Assembly: GCA_016919605.1 (NCBI GenBank)
Contig: JACXTQ010000104.1
Location: 1-14,631 of the forward strand
DNA: 14,631 bases
DNA from: Methylovulum sp.
GTDB taxonomy: Bacteria; Pseudomonadota; Gammaproteobacteria; Methylococcales; Methylomonadaceae
Direction: 5' to 3'
The translations under genes were made by a program, and so were the position numbers. Shown here one piece after another: positions 14,343-14,631 of the stretch (positions within the stretch are counted from its first letter, which is position 1; every line of letters starts with the position of its first letter). Under the pieces are notes generated by a model. That model made no database searches and was not told the origin of the DNA. It saw only the letters and a program-made list of their open reading frames with translations.

Positions 14343-14369
14343 GCTAACTTTTGCGGCTTAAAAGTTGGC
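14343..14369. other. hairpin between the TPR and Gly-rich genes
   Basis: A 10-bp stem with one G-U pair (GCTAACTTTT at 14343-14352 and AAAAGTTGGC at 14360-14369) and a 7-nt loop, about 50 bp after the TPR stop on the minus strand. It may end TPR transcription, although no U-run follows. Confidence 0.35.
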
Positions 14370-14419
14370 GGGGTTTTAAGTTGGCTGTGTTTAGGGGATG
14401 GGATAAAAAGATGGAAAGA

Positions 14420-14631
14420 TTAACCTTTCTTACGCCTAAAAACAGAACCTCGTTTTTGGGCTTTTGCTGCCAAAAACTGTTGATAATTTGCTTTACATGT
14501 CTTTGTAGTAGGATGTTTTGCACCTAAAGCTGTTTTCAAAATGGCAAGGCATCTTTTATATAAAGGTTCGGCTTTGGCGTATTTGCCTTGAACACGAAAA
14601 AGCTCTGCCAAATTATTCAGGCTGGTGGCGA
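14420..14631 (-). CDS. C-terminal end of a tetratricopeptide-repeat protein (kinesin-light-chain-like), cut by window edge
   Basis: The frame is open to the right edge; about 70 residues are visible. SLNNLAELFRVQGKYAKAEP followed by LYKRCLAILKTALGAKHP is the last TPR of the 42-residue kinesin-light-chain type (TPR_10/TPR_12), followed by a short spacer and a very basic end (KRGSVFRRKKG). Such repeats mediate protein-protein contacts. Any N-terminal effector domain lies outside the window, so the job cannot be told. It reads in the same direction as the Gly-rich gene, 164 bp away. Confidence 0.85.
   Translation of the reverse strand, partial: ATSLNNLAELFRVQGKYAKAEPLYKRCLAILKTALGAKHPTTKTCKANYQQFLAAKAQKRGSVFRRKKG

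Overview
The window looks like a chromosomal segment of a gammaproteobacterium. Genes outside the islands have roughly balanced to slightly AT-leaning base composition. The mix of FtsH, a group-2 sigma factor, RibA and a cobalamin-dependent ribonucleotide reductase, plus glycine-zipper and Gly/His-rich envelope proteins, would fit a gamma-proteobacterial methanotroph (Methylococcales). That placement is inference, not proof.

Layout. At the left edge, on the minus strand, is ftsH (C-terminus cut by the window). Upstream of it lies a 300-bp spacer with a long imperfect hairpin, then a minus-strand sigma-70 family gene with an RpoD-like but degenerate N-terminal half. An AT-rich intergenic region of about 750 bp follows, holding a 17/18 direct repeat and small hairpins. 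On the plus strand come ribA (GTP cyclohydrolase II) and nrdJ (class II ribonucleotide reductase). nrdJ has a tandem pair of NrdR boxes in front of it. A 377-residue LAGLIDADG intein splits it exactly before the catalytic radical cysteine; the intein ends in Gly-Gln rather than His-Asn, and its two halves differ sharply in base composition.

Immediately downstream of nrdJ, on the same strand, is a very AT-rich two-gene block (about 8637-10620) that I read as a Pycsar anti-phage system: a PycTM membrane effector followed by a class III nucleotidyl cyclase with an AGS-C type C-terminal domain. The cyclase carries a run of eight G in its catalytic core, which could allow phase variation. Directly after this block, with host-like composition, comes a 120-aa protein that is nothing but a cyclic-nucleotide-binding domain. 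Its place beside a nucleotide cyclase is suggestive but may be chance.

The right part holds a secreted seven-bladed TolB-like propeller with a C-terminal CARDB/DUF11-like domain (plus strand), then a minus-strand pair: a Gly/His-rich secreted protein followed by a glycine-zipper lipoprotein. The C-terminal end of a TPR protein runs off the right edge.

The Pycsar module is the most interesting element: cyclase and effector would form a signal-and-kill pair (phage sensed, cyclic pyrimidine nucleotide made, membrane effector activated). The intein, NrdR boxes and G8 tract are the other points worth a second look. I saw no tRNA, rRNA, CRISPR array or insertion sequence.
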